Positions 27,916 through 36,387 of a stretch of DNA of 64,000 nucleotides are shown here, in pieces. A program made the translations under genes and the position numbers. The stretch spans positions 1,054,001-1,118,000 of the forward strand of contig NZ_OY781939.1 in NCBI RefSeq assembly GCF_963677315.1, given 5' to 3'. Source of the DNA: an uncultured Sphaerochaeta sp. (GTDB taxonomy: Bacteria > Spirochaetota > Spirochaetia > Sphaerochaetales > Sphaerochaetaceae). Each line of letters opens with the position of its first letter. The first letter of the stretch is position 1. The notes under the pieces were generated by a model that was not told the origin of the DNA, searched no databases, and saw nothing but the letters and a program-made list of their open reading frames with translations.

Positions 27916-28497
27916 ATGAAGAAACTACAGACACTGGCAGTATTTTGCGGAAGCAGCACCGGAACCAACCCCCGTTTAGCGGAAGGGGCAGAAGAATTGG
28001 GTGCCGCTATGGCAAAAAAACACCTCTCTTTGGTGTATGGCGGGGGAAATCGTGGACTGATGGGTATCGTTGCCCAAAGTCTCTATGATCGGGGTGGGAA
28101 TGTCATTGGAGTCCTACCTGAAGCACTGAATAGAAAAGACGTTCGGCTGCACACTGTTGAAAACAAGCTGATCATCGTTCCTACAATGCATGAGAGAAAA
28201 GCCAAGATGTATTCTCTTGCAGATGCATTTATTGCACTCCCAGGAGGAATCGGTACGCTGGAGGAAATCCTGGAAATCTTTACCTGGTTGCAACTCGGCT
28301 ACCACAAGAAGCCTGTGGCAATACTCAATCTTGAGGGATTCTATAACCAACTACTGGATTTTCTCTCTTACAGCGTACAACAAGGGTTTCTTAAACAGAA
28401 TCATCTGGATGCATTGATCGTCGACCAAGACATTGATTCGTTGCTCGACAAACTCGAAGGCTGGAAACCAAAACTGAGTGATAAACTCTCACCCTGA
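27916..28497 (+). CDS. LOG family protein (TIGR00730), nucleotide 5'-monophosphate phosphoribohydrolase-like
   Basis: 193 residues from the ATG at 27916 (MKKLQTLAVFCGSSTGTNP), where family similarity begins; upstream in-frame starts also lack a ribosome site, so the start is uncertain. Signature motifs are VYGGGNRGLMGIVA and ALPGGIGTLEEILEIFTW (PGGxGTxxE). Members split nucleoside monophosphates into base and ribose phosphate and are known as cytokinin-activating enzymes in plants and some bacteria. In a spirochaete a nucleotide-salvage role is more likely. The yitT gene follows by 39 bases. Confidence 0.9.
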   Translation: MKKLQTLAVFCGSSTGTNPRLAEGAEELGAAMAKKHLSLVYGGGNRGLMGIVAQSLYDRGGNVIGVLPEALNRKDVRLHTVENKLIIVPTMHERKAKMYSLADAFIALPGGIGTLEEILEIFTWLQLGYHKKPVAILNLEGFYNQLLDFLSYSVQQGFLKQNHLDALIVDQDIDSLLDKLEGWKPKLSDKLSP

Positions 28498-28536
28498 ATG
28501 GTAGTAAAACGCTACCAATAAAGCTATGCTACACAC

Positions 28537-29469
28537 ATGACCAAACGAAATTACCATCTACTTGAACTCTTCTATATTGTACTCGGATCCTTTCTTACGG
28601 CCGCTGGGGTTGCCCTTTTCTCTTCCCCTGCAAGAATTGCAAGCGGTGGAGTAAGCGGCATCGCTATCATCATCTATCACACCCTTCAATTCGATACCGG
28701 TCTCTCTATCCTGGTGCTATCCGTTCCGCTTTTCTTGCTCGGAGTTGCCATTTTTGGCAGACAATATGGGATGAAATCGCTGCTGGGAACCGTTCTTCTC
28801 TCACTCTTCACCTCACTGATCAATGCATGGGTGGGCTATGACGGACTGCTCGACTATTCGAAGGATCTCTCGGTATTGCTCTCGGCTATCTCAGCCGGAG
28901 TGCTGATGGGTTTGGGGGTTGGACTGGTTCTGCGCAGTGGAGCAAATACCGGAGGGACGGACATCCTCGCCCAGATTGTTGCACGGTTCACCCCTCTCTC
29001 CATGGGGACCGCTCTCTTTCTGGTTGATGCACTCATCATTGCTTCCAGTGCCTTCATTTTCTCACTTGAGATGGCATTGTATGCAACCATGACGGTCTAT
29101 ATCGTAGGTGTAACAGTCGACAAGGTGGTATTGTCTTTTGGCACCAGATCGGCCAAGACTGTCTTCATTATCAGTGAAAAACGACAGGTCATCCAAGAAG
29201 AGATTCTCAAGGAACTGGGGCATGGAGGAACCATACTCAACGGACAGGGAATGTTCACCGGATTTGACCGGCCGGTCATCATGACGGTTGTATCAAACAA
29301 CAAGGTTGGTGAGCTTACCAATATAGTACACCGAGCCGACAGTCAGGCATTCATGGTTGTACAGGAAGCATACAAGGTCCTCGGTGAGGGATTCACCCCC
29401 ATCGAGGAAGCTGCTTGGGCGGGTTCATCAGACGTCACCCAAAAAAGAAGACGGGTTAAACGTCCCTAG
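28537..29469 (+). CDS. YitT family membrane protein (DUF2179)
   Basis: 310 residues. Five to six membrane segments fill residues 10-180 (LLELFYIVLGSFLTAAGVAL, GVSGIAIII, LSAISAGVLMGLGVGLVLRS). A soluble C-terminal DUF2179 domain follows (TVFIISEKRQVIQEEILKEL, GGTILNGQGMFTGFDRPVI). Function is unknown; transport of a small organic molecule has been proposed for the family. No ribosome site is visible, but TATGCT lies 6 bases before the ATG. A weak hairpin (GGTAG/CTACC, 28499-28515) precedes it. Confidence 0.88.
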   Translation: MTKRNYHLLELFYIVLGSFLTAAGVALFSSPARIASGGVSGIAIIIYHTLQFDTGLSILVLSVPLFLLGVAIFGRQYGMKSLLGTVLLSLFTSLINAWVGYDGLLDYSKDLSVLLSAISAGVLMGLGVGLVLRSGANTGGTDILAQIVARFTPLSMGTALFLVDALIIASSAFIFSLEMALYATMTVYIVGVTVDKVVLSFGTRSAKTVFIISEKRQVIQEEILKELGHGGTILNGQGMFTGFDRPVIMTVVSNNKVGELTNIVHRADSQAFMVVQEAYKVLGEGFTPIEEAAWAGSSDVTQKRRRVKRP

Positions 29470-29470
29470 C

Positions 29471-30379
29471 TTAGAGTTTCCAGAGCTTGTCTGGGTAATA
29501 CCCCGAAGATACCTTCTTGGCAAGCTCATTCTTCACAATATCCTTATCCTCACTGTACGTCATACCAAACCAGCTCTCCTGGGTGGTATAGAAGCGCATC
29601 TTCCCCTCCCCGGTTGTTACAATATTGCTGGCACCATTGGGTAGATAACACTCAGTCTTTTCACTGGTAATATGGTCCTTGATGAAGGCATCCCAGTAGC
29701 TGTTGAAGCTTTCAAAGGCAGTGGGTGAGAAGCCAAAGAAATTCATGGAAACCCACTCCTTACCAGTAAGCACAATATCACCGGAACTCTGGTGGCTGAC
29801 CACCTTATCCCCTTCATATCCAATCTTGGTATGCTCTTCCATACTTGCAAGATAGCCATCCTCAACATTGCAGATAGCACGGCTGACTGTTCCACTCTTA
29901 CTCATCGTATGGTCGAGGACATACCCAACCATTGCATGCTCTTTGCTTCCTGGTTCCAGGTTGGAGAGGTGCTCTGCCAGGATAGCAAAGGACTCCCTGC
30001 CATAGTAGTCATCTGCATTGATGACAGCAAAGGGCTCCTTTACCGTATCCTCTGCACAGAGGACTGCATGGATCGTTCCCCAGGGTTTCTTTCTGTTTAC
30101 TGCAAGTCTTTTCTGTTCCTCAGAAAGGAGTGCATCCTGGCTCTGGAAAACATAGGTGGCATCCATATTGTTTGCAATCCGGTCGAACAAACGTTCCCGG
30201 AAATCTTTCTCAATATCCTTACGGATGATAAAGACAACTTTCTCAAAGCCACTACGGTGTGCATCATAGACACCATAATCCAACAACGTCTCTCCATGGT
30301 TTCCTACGCTGTCAATCTGCTTGATGCCGCCATAGCGACTTCCCATACCAGCTGCCATTACCAAAAGTGTTGGTTTCAT
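29471..30379 (-). CDS. Sugar-phosphate nucleotidyltransferase-like protein
   Basis: 302 residues from the ATG at 30379, which has GAGGAG at good spacing. The N-terminus MKPTLLVMAAGMGSRYGG is the nucleotidyltransferase signature, and VINADDYYGRES holds the metal-binding acid pair. Later KEWVSMNFFGFSP and FYTTQESWFGMTYSEDK are family-like. It should join a sugar phosphate to a nucleotide, but the substrate cannot be told and no glycan operon is nearby. Convergent with yitT, with a 1-base gap. Confidence 0.85.
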   Translation of the reverse strand: MKPTLLVMAAGMGSRYGGIKQIDSVGNHGETLLDYGVYDAHRSGFEKVVFIIRKDIEKDFRERLFDRIANNMDATYVFQSQDALLSEEQKRLAVNRKKPWGTIHAVLCAEDTVKEPFAVINADDYYGRESFAILAEHLSNLEPGSKEHAMVGYVLDHTMSKSGTVSRAICNVEDGYLASMEEHTKIGYEGDKVVSHQSSGDIVLTGKEWVSMNFFGFSPTAFESFNSYWDAFIKDHITSEKTECYLPNGASNIVTTGEGKMRFYTTQESWFGMTYSEDKDIVKNELAKKVSSGYYPDKLWKL

Positions 30380-30414
30380 GCTTTCTCTCCTCAAATCTGT
30401 ACTCAGATGGTTTC

Positions 30415-30443
30415 ATTCTATCTTCTCTGCCAATGACAGTCAA
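30415..30443 (-). promoter_or_regulatory. Promoter of the nucleotidyltransferase gene
   Basis: Minus strand: TTGACT (30443-30438), exactly 17 nt, TAGAAT (30420-30415). Start codon is about 36 bases further on. Confidence 0.65.
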
Positions 30444-30446
30444 ATG

Positions 30447-30552
30447 GAAGGTACCAATAGCCCTGGCCCAAGGGGCGGGGTATCTCACCTCGCTTTCCCA
30501 GCACTCGCTCGGTAATGGAACCATGGCTTCCGCTACTCTCGCTTCGTTGGGG
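30447..30552. other. GC-rich, possibly structured intergenic block
   Basis: This stretch is much richer in GC than its surroundings and has no convincing reading frame. CCCAA (30467-30471) can pair with TTGGG (30547-30551), closing a domain that contains an inner hairpin GTA-at-GGAA...TTCC-gc-TAC (30512-30536). It lies between a minus-strand promoter (30415-30443) and the small plus-strand Cys-containing gene, so it could be that gene's structured leader or an independent RNA on either strand. It does not match tRNA, SRP RNA or common riboswitch consensus as far as I can recall. Confidence 0.35.
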
Positions 30553-30582
30553 AATGAAGAAACTGTGGTAAAACAGAGAACC

Positions 30583-30906
30583 ATGGAGTATGCTGTGTGC
30601 ATGAACAATCGAGAATGGTACACAGAAGCAATGCGTTTCTGTCAGTTATCTGCTTCTTGCGCAACCTGTCCGTATCAGCTGCTGACAGACGCTCTTACCA
30701 TACCTAGCAACGAAGGCAGACCTTGTTTTACCTCAAAAGAAGCACTACTTGCATTGGATGCTTGGCTATCTGAAGAGCATGCATGCAACGGTGATGGTGT
30801 GGATATGGAAAGCGATGACCACAAGTGGCTCCAAGACCTCCTGAGGCTCCAATTCCATGAAGAAGAGAGTGAAGAAGACGCGTTCTTCGACGATGATCTT
30901 TTCTAG
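30583..30906 (+). CDS. Small Cys-containing acidic protein of unknown function
   Basis: 107 residues from ATG 30583 (MEYAVCMNNREWY), or 101 from ATG 30601, which has GGAG 12 bases upstream; the choice is open. It contains FCQLSASCATCPY (Cys-x5-Cys-x2-Cys) and further Cys (GRPCF, EHACNG), then a very acidic C-terminus (EEESEEDAFFDDDLF). The Cys spacing could bind a metal. No signal peptide. The stop codon TAG lies in a CTAG shared with the convergent gene. Not recognised. Confidence 0.55.
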   Translation: MEYAVCMNNREWYTEAMRFCQLSASCATCPYQLLTDALTIPSNEGRPCFTSKEALLALDAWLSEEHACNGDGVDMESDDHKWLQDLLRLQFHEEESEEDAFFDDDLF

Positions 30907-31466
30907 ATTACTTCAATACTCAGCTGAATAGCTGCTGAGTACCACCCAGTTGCGTAGAGGTCTGGATCGAAGTCAGGAATCTCAGCAAGAATATCCCCTG
31001 TTTCATAGAGGATTGCATCGTTGTTGCCGTAGGCTCCCCGTACACCCAAATCCTTCTCCATTGCTTGCTGACCAGCAACACTGACGGCGCGTGAGATATT
31101 GCTCGATACCCGTACGGTAAAGGGTATCTCTGACGCTTGCCCCTGGGGCAAGGGTTCCCCCTCATCCAAGGTGAATGCAAAACGTTCCTGGTTCCCGTCT
31201 TCACCAGGGCGGATGGCCAAGCGAAATTTGCTGATGGTGTTATTCGATACCAATGTATATGAGCCAACCCTGATGATACTGTTCCTGCTGGCAGAAAGAT
31301 TGAAATCCAAGGCTGCATCATTCTGTTCAACACGAAAAATCTCGGTAACCGGCATTCTGCCTTCCACCCTGACACTGGTAAAAGGAAGCGAGGCTGCAGT
31401 AAGGACTGCCCCTTCCAAAAGAAGGAAAAATAGGATGGGAAGAATGAACTTTAGACGGCGTTTCAT
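30903..31466 (-). CDS. Secreted protein of unknown function
   Basis: 187 residues from the ATG at 31466 (MKRRLKFILPILFFLLLEGA), a clear signal peptide with cleavage near LTA-A. The mature part (about 165 residues) is rich in beta-prone segments (IIRVGSYTLVSN, SEIPFTVRVSS, WYSAAIQLSIEVI), suggesting a periplasmic or surface beta-sandwich. Upstream in-frame starts (up to 31514) would only lengthen the basic N-terminus. Stop codons overlap the convergent small gene in CTAG. Confidence 0.65.
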   Translation of the reverse strand: MKRRLKFILPILFFLLLEGAVLTAASLPFTSVRVEGRMPVTEIFRVEQNDAALDFNLSASRNSIIRVGSYTLVSNNTISKFRLAIRPGEDGNQERFAFTLDEGEPLPQGQASEIPFTVRVSSNISRAVSVAGQQAMEKDLGVRGAYGNNDAILYETGDILAEIPDFDPDLYATGWYSAAIQLSIEVI

Positions 31467-31640
31467 CCGATTTCGTCTCATCATACAGAAAGTGTAATAA
31501 GGCAAGTAACCCATGTCAAGAGTAATGATAATTCTTTTTCTATTACCGTGACATTCTTTTCATAAAATCAATATTATTTCTTTTATATTAATAAATTATA
31601 ATAACATTATCTCATGTCATACGATTTCCTAGACCTGCTA

Positions 31641-31670
31641 TTGACACGTTCCTTTCCTCTGCCGTAGGAT
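31641..31670 (+). promoter_or_regulatory. tRNA-Arg promoter
   Basis: TTGACA (31641-31646), 18-nt spacer, TAGGAT (31665-31670), 10 bases before the mature tRNA 5' end. The preceding 31515-31620 is very AT-rich, which may act as an UP-type element. Confidence 0.65.
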
Positions 31671-31680
31671 ACAAATGAAT

Positions 31681-31754
31681 GGGCTCGTAGCTCAGCTGGA
31701 TAGAGCGTCTCCCTCCGGAGGAGAAGGCCGTGCGTTCGAATCGCGCCGGGCTCA
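31681..31754 (+). tRNA. tRNA-Arg(CCG)
   Basis: Complete cloverleaf: acceptor GGGCTCG/CGGGCTC with two G-U pairs, D-arm GCTC...GAGC, anticodon stem TCTCC/GGAGA with loop CTCCGGA giving anticodon CCG (reads CGG), T-arm GTGCG-TTCGAAT-CGCGC, discriminator A. No encoded CCA. Stand-alone gene with its own promoter. Confidence 0.96.
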
Positions 31755-31759
31755 TCATG

Positions 31760-31784
31760 AAAGGAAGTCATCATGGCTTCCTTT
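31760..31784. terminator. Hairpin between tRNA-Arg and the GH3 gene
   Basis: Stem AAAGGAAG/CTTCCTTT with a 9-nt loop, just after the tRNA and overlapping the stop codon of the convergent GH3 gene. The following CCTTGT is a poor T tract, so it may be a weak bidirectional terminator. Confidence 0.4.
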
Positions 31785-33903
31785 CCTTGTATTCGACTGC
31801 CTGATGCAATCGAATATCCCTACTGCTCGAACCAATCCTGATCTCATAGGGACCGTCATCACTGACGAACCTCCAGGTATCGATATCCCACCGGGAGAAA
31901 TCTTCTGGAGAGACCGAGAACTCAATCGTTGCCGTCTCTCCAGCATTGAGATACACCTTCTTGAACCCCTTCAGTTCCTGCTTCGGTCGATAGATCTTTG
32001 CAGTCAAAGGATGTATGTAAAGCTGCACAACCTCTGCACCAGAAACATCAGATATATTGGTAAGAGTGAAAGAAACTGCGAAATCTCCTTCCCCCTGCTC
32101 TCCCACCCTCATATCATTATAGGAGAAGGCAGCGTAACTCAGCCCATGTCCGAAGCAGTACAGAGGATCAGGTCCCTCGCTGTCAAACTGGCGATACCCT
32201 ACCATGAGATTCTCCGTATAATCCGACGGGCTTACCTCGCGAATATTGGGATCTCCCTGTCCCTTGTGTATTCTCGCAAGGGAGAACGTAGCATAATCCT
32301 TGGGATAACTACGCATCGAGCGATAATCCGAGAGCGAGGAAGCAATGGAAAAGGGAAGCTTGCCTGATGGAGAGACATTCCCAAAGAGAATATCGTATAG
32401 AGCCTCTGCTGTTGATGAACCTAGATAGGAAGTCCAGAGAATTGCTGAGACCTTGTCAGCAAACGGGGTGAGATGAACCGCTCCCCCACTCTGCACAACA
32501 ACAATGGTTCTCTTATTCAGTTTAGCTGCAAGCTCTATCGAACGGAGAGTTGCACGGTCCATCTCCCATGGGCGATCGTATGCCTCTGACTCTTCAATGT
32601 GGTTGAAACCAACAACCAGGATGACCGCGTCAGAGGAAGCGACATTTCTCCGATATGAGGCACTGCGATACCAATGCCGTGGCAAGCTGGTCGCCTTGTC
32701 TTCCATCAAGGAAGCAAATGTCTTTGATGGCGTTACCCACTGGATCATCGAAGAGCCTCCTCCTTGAGCCACGCGGAAGGCGTTTTCACCACCTATACAG
32801 AGTTTCAGGGAAGGACCAAGTGGAAGTGCAGCATCCTTGTTTTTCAGGAGCACCACACCCTCTTGTGCCACTTGTAACGCAGTCTCTCGATGTTTGTCAT
32901 TTCCTACCTTGAGAGCAGGATCGGCAAGCGGACAGTCGAACAATCCTGCCCTCTCATACGCAGTGAAGAGATGAAGCACCTTCCTGTCGATTGCCTCCTC
33001 TGTGACCACTCCCTTGGAAATGGCATCCACTACCTTTTCACGCTTCAGGTATTTTCCCCCAGGCATTTCCAGGTCGACACCGGAAGAGAGTACACCATCG
33101 GTACTGTATAGGGAATTCCAGTCGCTGATGACTAGCCCATCGAACTGCCACTCTCCTCTCAGGATTCCCTCCAAGAGATAGGCGTGCTCACTTGCATAGA
33201 TTCCATTGACCTGGTTATAGCTGGTCATCACACCAAGGGATCCTGCATCCAATGCACATTTGAAGGCAGGAAGATAGAGCTCCCTGAGCGTCCTCTCATC
33301 AACCACAGAGTTGGATTTATGCCTGTCATACTCACTGTTGTTGCAGGCAAAATGCTTGACCGTTGTAATGACTGGGTGGGTTTGCACTCCCTTGATATAT
33401 GCCCCTGCCATCTTTCCAGCCAGCAGGGGGTCCTCTCCAAAATATTCAAAGTTTCTCCCACAGACAGGAACCCGTGCAATGTTCACCCCGGGGCCAAGCA
33501 AGACACCGATGCCCAAGGCACGACATTCTGATCCAATACATTCCCCTACCTGGGTAAGCAGAGATTCGTTCCAAGATGCTGCCATGGCAATGGATGCAGG
33601 AAAATCGGTTACTGGGGCATTCCATCCCCTAAGCCCTAGTGTTGCATCACTGGTCCATACCGGTTTCAAGCCAACACGCTCAATGCCCGGGATACAGAAC
33701 TCATCCTGCCCACTGAGCAAGGTAATTTTCTCGTCAAGACTCAGGATGGCAAGCAATTGTTTGGCCTTCGAGGGCTCCTTACTTGGAGGAAGCTTGAGAT
33801 TCATCGGTTCATAGTCCTGTTGGACATCCCGGCTTTTGAGCATCTGCTGCATGCGTATCTGGACTACACGTTTTCCCAGTTTCGAAAACCATCGGCTATA
33901 CAC
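31771..33903 (-). CDS. Glycoside hydrolase family 3 beta-glucosidase-like enzyme
   Basis: 710 residues, cytosolic (no signal peptide). The GTG at 33903 follows a near-perfect ribosome site (TTTGGAGGTGA). The N-terminal GH3 barrel has substrate-binding KHFACNNSEYDRHKSN and the nucleophile Asp in LVISDWNSL. The second alpha/beta domain (about 345-550, VAQEGVVLLKNKDAALPLG) and a C-terminal fibronectin-III-like domain (FTLTNISDVSGAEVVQLYIH) are complete. It should release terminal beta-linked glucose or a related sugar from oligosaccharides taken up by the cell. Confidence 0.94.
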   Translation of the reverse strand: MYSRWFSKLGKRVVQIRMQQMLKSRDVQQDYEPMNLKLPPSKEPSKAKQLLAILSLDEKITLLSGQDEFCIPGIERVGLKPVWTSDATLGLRGWNAPVTDFPASIAMAASWNESLLTQVGECIGSECRALGIGVLLGPGVNIARVPVCGRNFEYFGEDPLLAGKMAGAYIKGVQTHPVITTVKHFACNNSEYDRHKSNSVVDERTLRELYLPAFKCALDAGSLGVMTSYNQVNGIYASEHAYLLEGILRGEWQFDGLVISDWNSLYSTDGVLSSGVDLEMPGGKYLKREKVVDAISKGVVTEEAIDRKVLHLFTAYERAGLFDCPLADPALKVGNDKHRETALQVAQEGVVLLKNKDAALPLGPSLKLCIGGENAFRVAQGGGSSMIQWVTPSKTFASLMEDKATSLPRHWYRSASYRRNVASSDAVILVVGFNHIEESEAYDRPWEMDRATLRSIELAAKLNKRTIVVVQSGGAVHLTPFADKVSAILWTSYLGSSTAEALYDILFGNVSPSGKLPFSIASSLSDYRSMRSYPKDYATFSLARIHKGQGDPNIREVSPSDYTENLMVGYRQFDSEGPDPLYCFGHGLSYAAFSYNDMRVGEQGEGDFAVSFTLTNISDVSGAEVVQLYIHPLTAKIYRPKQELKGFKKVYLNAGETATIEFSVSPEDFSRWDIDTWRFVSDDGPYEIRIGSSSRDIRLHQAVEYKERKP

Positions 33904-33973
33904 AGGTCACCTCCAAAGGCAAGTATACCATGCACACTTGCCTTTGGATGGAAAAACTCGGTACTGTAGGTGC

Positions 33974-34774
33974 ATGAGCATACGCGTACTCTTTTTAGGT
34001 GAGATAGTAGGAAGACCAGGGATTCAATGTGTCAAGGAAGCTTTGCGACCGCTACGATCAGAGAAGTCCATCGATTTGGTGATCGCCAACGCAGAGGGGG
34101 CAACCGGAGGTTTCGGTATTGGGCGAGCCCACAGCATGCAGTTGCTGAAGCTGGGTATTGATGTGATCACAGGTGGAGAGAAAATCTACTACAAGAAGGA
34201 CATGGTGGAGTTCATTGCAAAGAATCCCAGCATCCTCAGGCCTGCAAACTATCCACAGCAAAACCCTGGCAGGGGTGTTCGCTTTCTTACAGTGAATGAG
34301 CAGAAGGTATGCGTGATAAATATCCTTGGCAATGCAGACTTTCCCCGCACCCACCTCTCCAATGCCTTCAGCCTTGCCCAGCTCCTGGTGGACAAGGCTC
34401 AGGAAGAAGGGGCTATTCCCTTGGTACAATTCCATGCTTCCCCAACTGCAGAGAAACTCTCCATGGGGTTTATGCTGGATGGTAGGGCAGGTGCGGTCAT
34501 CGGGACCCATACCAAGGTACTCAGCGCCGATGGGCGTATTCTTAAGGGTGGCACAGCCTATATCACCGACAATGGGCGGTGCGGAAGCCAAACAAGCGTG
34601 GGAGGCTTCGATGCTGCCACGGAAATTGAAAAACAAATAGTACAGATACCGGTTCGCAGCCAAGAGAGTTGGGAGGACCTAGCCCTGGTCGGAGTGATGG
34701 TGGATATCTCAGACGAGAAGAAGGCAACCTCCATCGAGGTTATCCGCGTTCCGGTAGAACATGAAAGGATATAA
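33974..34774 (+). CDS. YmdB-like (TIGR00282) protein with altered active site
   Basis: 266 residues from ATG 33974, where family similarity begins (MSIRVLFLGEIVGRPG). YmdB proteins are dimetal 2',3'-cyclic-nucleotide phosphodiesterases. The fold is clear (GGFGIG, FHASPTAEK, GTHTKVLSADGRI, GTAYITDNG), but metal-ligand positions are changed: Glu10 for the first Asp; GGEK (67-70) where the family has a GNH motif; and Lys181 for the second His of GTHTH. His154, His179 and Glu41 remain. A non-catalytic or re-purposed paralogue is likely. No ribosome site; TACTGT lies 6 bases before the ATG. Two bases from the RseC-like gene. Confidence 0.85.
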   Translation: MSIRVLFLGEIVGRPGIQCVKEALRPLRSEKSIDLVIANAEGATGGFGIGRAHSMQLLKLGIDVITGGEKIYYKKDMVEFIAKNPSILRPANYPQQNPGRGVRFLTVNEQKVCVINILGNADFPRTHLSNAFSLAQLLVDKAQEEGAIPLVQFHASPTAEKLSMGFMLDGRAGAVIGTHTKVLSADGRILKGGTAYITDNGRCGSQTSVGGFDAATEIEKQIVQIPVRSQESWEDLALVGVMVDISDEKKATSIEVIRVPVEHERI

Positions 34775-34776
34775 CT

Positions 34777-35193
34777 ATGTATGAGGTCGTTACCGTAACA
34801 AGAAACATTTCTCCTGATAAGGTTGAGGTTGTCTGCACCAGTTCAGCATGCAGCGGATGCAAAGGGTCGACATTCTGTAATACGAAGGGAAAGAAGTTTG
34901 AAGTCTGGAATGAGAACAAGCTCCCCGTCGGCGAAGGTCAGGAGGTTGAAATCTACCTCAAGCCATCAAGGACGATTGCCGGAACCTTGATCACACTCAT
35001 CGCCCCCCTACTGCTTTTCCCGCTTGGATATTTCCTGGCGGTTGCTGCAGGGCTGGGGGTTGGGGCATCCTTCCTCATTGCCTTGGGTAGCATCGCCCTG
35101 GGATTCGTGGGGGTCTGGCTCTATTTCAAGAGACAAGCGAACCACTATCTTCCTGTCGTAGCCTCGGTACTCTCAGAAGAGAGGGAAGAATGA
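34777..35193 (+). CDS. RseC/MucC family membrane protein
   Basis: 138 residues. Cytosolic Cys cluster VCTSSACSGCKGSTFCNT (residues about 22-39), then two membrane helices (about 68-90 and 94-114). RseC/MucC proteins are linked to sigma-E control and to Rnf/Rsx-dependent reduction of SoxR's iron-sulfur centre; neither partner is in this window. Start has AAAGGAT. Immediately follows the YmdB-like gene, so the two are co-transcribed. Confidence 0.82.
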   Translation: MYEVVTVTRNISPDKVEVVCTSSACSGCKGSTFCNTKGKKFEVWNENKLPVGEGQEVEIYLKPSRTIAGTLITLIAPLLLFPLGYFLAVAAGLGVGASFLIALGSIALGFVGVWLYFKRQANHYLPVVASVLSEEREE

Positions 35194-35195
35194 GA

Positions 35196-35224
35196 TTGCT
35201 CAAAAGGGCAACGGCGGTTATACT
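35196..35224 (+). promoter_or_regulatory. Promoter of lptC-lptA-lptB-rpoN, apparently leaderless
   Basis: TTGCTC (35196-35201), exactly 17 nt, TATACT (35219-35224), then 6 nt to the lptC ATG at 35231. Transcription would begin at or next to the start codon. No ribosome site lies at proper spacing. Confidence 0.65.
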
Positions 35225-35230
35225 CAAGAC

Positions 35231-35767
35231 ATGAGAAAAAGGCTTCTTGGCATGGTTCTTGCATTGTTTCTGTTTCTCTCCTGCTCCCTCTCCCCCGAGC
35301 AGGAGGTGATGGCACGTTCTTTTACCTTGCCAGATCTTACCTTGAGAAACGCCACCTATGTCTTGGACCGTGGCAATGAACCCCCAATTTTCGTAATTGC
35401 TGATGAGATTGACCTCTATGATCAGACACATACAGCCATTATTCGGGGATTACACTTCTCTCAGAAGGACGAGGAAGGCAATATAATCATCAGCGGACAT
35501 GCCGATTTTGCAGAAGTAGACACCGAGTATTATGATGCAGAACTTTCCGGATCTGTTTCTCTGGAAAAATATCCAGAGCATCTGCTCATAGAAGCTGAGG
35601 CCTTGAGCTGGATCGGGGACGATGAGACACTGGTAAGCAGGGGTGATACTCCGGTCACCTTACTCTATGAGGATGACAAGAAGGTACAGGGAACGGGAAT
35701 GACTGCCACACTGGCAAGCTTCAGCGTTACCTTCAAAGCAGTGTTGGAGGGAGTGATATCCCAATGA
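35231..35767 (+). CDS. lptC: LptC-like lipoprotein
   Basis: 178 residues. Lipoprotein signal MRKRLLGMVLALFLFLSC with Cys18 as the lipidated residue. The remainder is beta-rich with LptC-type strands (VIADEIDLYDQTHTAIIRGL, HADFAEVDTEYYDAELSGSV, GTGMTATLASFSVTFKAVLEG). LptC normally bridges the LptB2FG extractor to LptA in glycolipid transport to the outer membrane. Assignment rests on domain pattern and on the lptC-lptA-lptB-rpoN gene order. Overlaps lptA by 4 bases. Confidence 0.82.
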   Translation: MRKRLLGMVLALFLFLSCSLSPEQEVMARSFTLPDLTLRNATYVLDRGNEPPIFVIADEIDLYDQTHTAIIRGLHFSQKDEEGNIIISGHADFAEVDTEYYDAELSGSVSLEKYPEHLLIEAEALSWIGDDETLVSRGDTPVTLLYEDDKKVQGTGMTATLASFSVTFKAVLEGVISQ

Positions 35768-36387
35768 ACCGAGCAATAATCATTCTCACACTGCTGGTAT
35801 TCCCTCTCATCTCTCTCTTTGCTGAGCCGATATCCTTCTCCGGGGGCTCGACCAGCATGCAGATGCAACAGGGATTCGAGACCATTACACTCTCAGAAGG
35901 GGCTACCATTACCAGCGGTTCGCTTCGTCTTGAAGCCGATACCATCGTCCTGACAGGAGAATCATTCCGTTATGCCACCTGCAGTGGATCTGTTTCACTT
36001 TATGACGAAGAGCGGGGAATATCCTTGCAGAGCAAGAATCTCTACTATGACCGCCAAGAGGAATTGATCATCATTGATGGATACCTCGAACTGGACGACC
36101 AGATTAACGAGGTGATTGCATCTGCATTCCACCTTGAGTTCACCCTGGATGATGGAGTAGTCCTATTACAGGTCCAAGTCCAACTCTTCAAACACACAGA
36201 CAGTGGGGCAATGGCTTGCAAAGCTGATTCCTTACGGTTCAATCGAGAATCACAAATGCTCAACCTTGAGGGAAATGCCACCATCGATTGGGACAAGGAT
36301 CTCTATCAAGCACAGAGAATTACCGTCGACCTTACCACCGAGGCCATCATGATGGAAGGAGCAATCAAGGGGGTTGTCAATGGATAA
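35764..36387 (+). CDS. lptA: LptA-like periplasmic OstA-domain protein
   Basis: 207 residues with a signal peptide (MNRAIIILTLLVFPLISLFA). Repeated short strands of the OstA/LptA jelly-roll type follow (ITLSEGATITSGSLRLEADT, SGSVSLYDEERGISLQSKNL, EGNATIDWDKDLYQAQRITV). Expected to polymerise or bridge the periplasm for transport of an amphipathic glycolipid. Sphaerochaeta-type cells are not known to make classical LPS, so the cargo is uncertain. Stop overlaps lptB start. Confidence 0.82.
   Translation: MNRAIIILTLLVFPLISLFAEPISFSGGSTSMQMQQGFETITLSEGATITSGSLRLEADTIVLTGESFRYATCSGSVSLYDEERGISLQSKNLYYDRQEELIIIDGYLELDDQINEVIASAFHLEFTLDDGVVLLQVQVQLFKHTDSGAMACKADSLRFNRESQMLNLEGNATIDWDKDLYQAQRITVDLTTEAIMMEGAIKGVVNG

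Noticed and set aside
30447..30552. GC-rich block as SRP RNA, 6S RNA, RNase P RNA or a tRNA
   Set aside because: None of the conserved sequence elements of these RNAs that I know is present; only an unexplained foldable block is claimed.
31675..32367. Plus-strand frame starting inside tRNA-Arg
   Set aside because: It begins in the tRNA and runs antisense to the GH3 gene.
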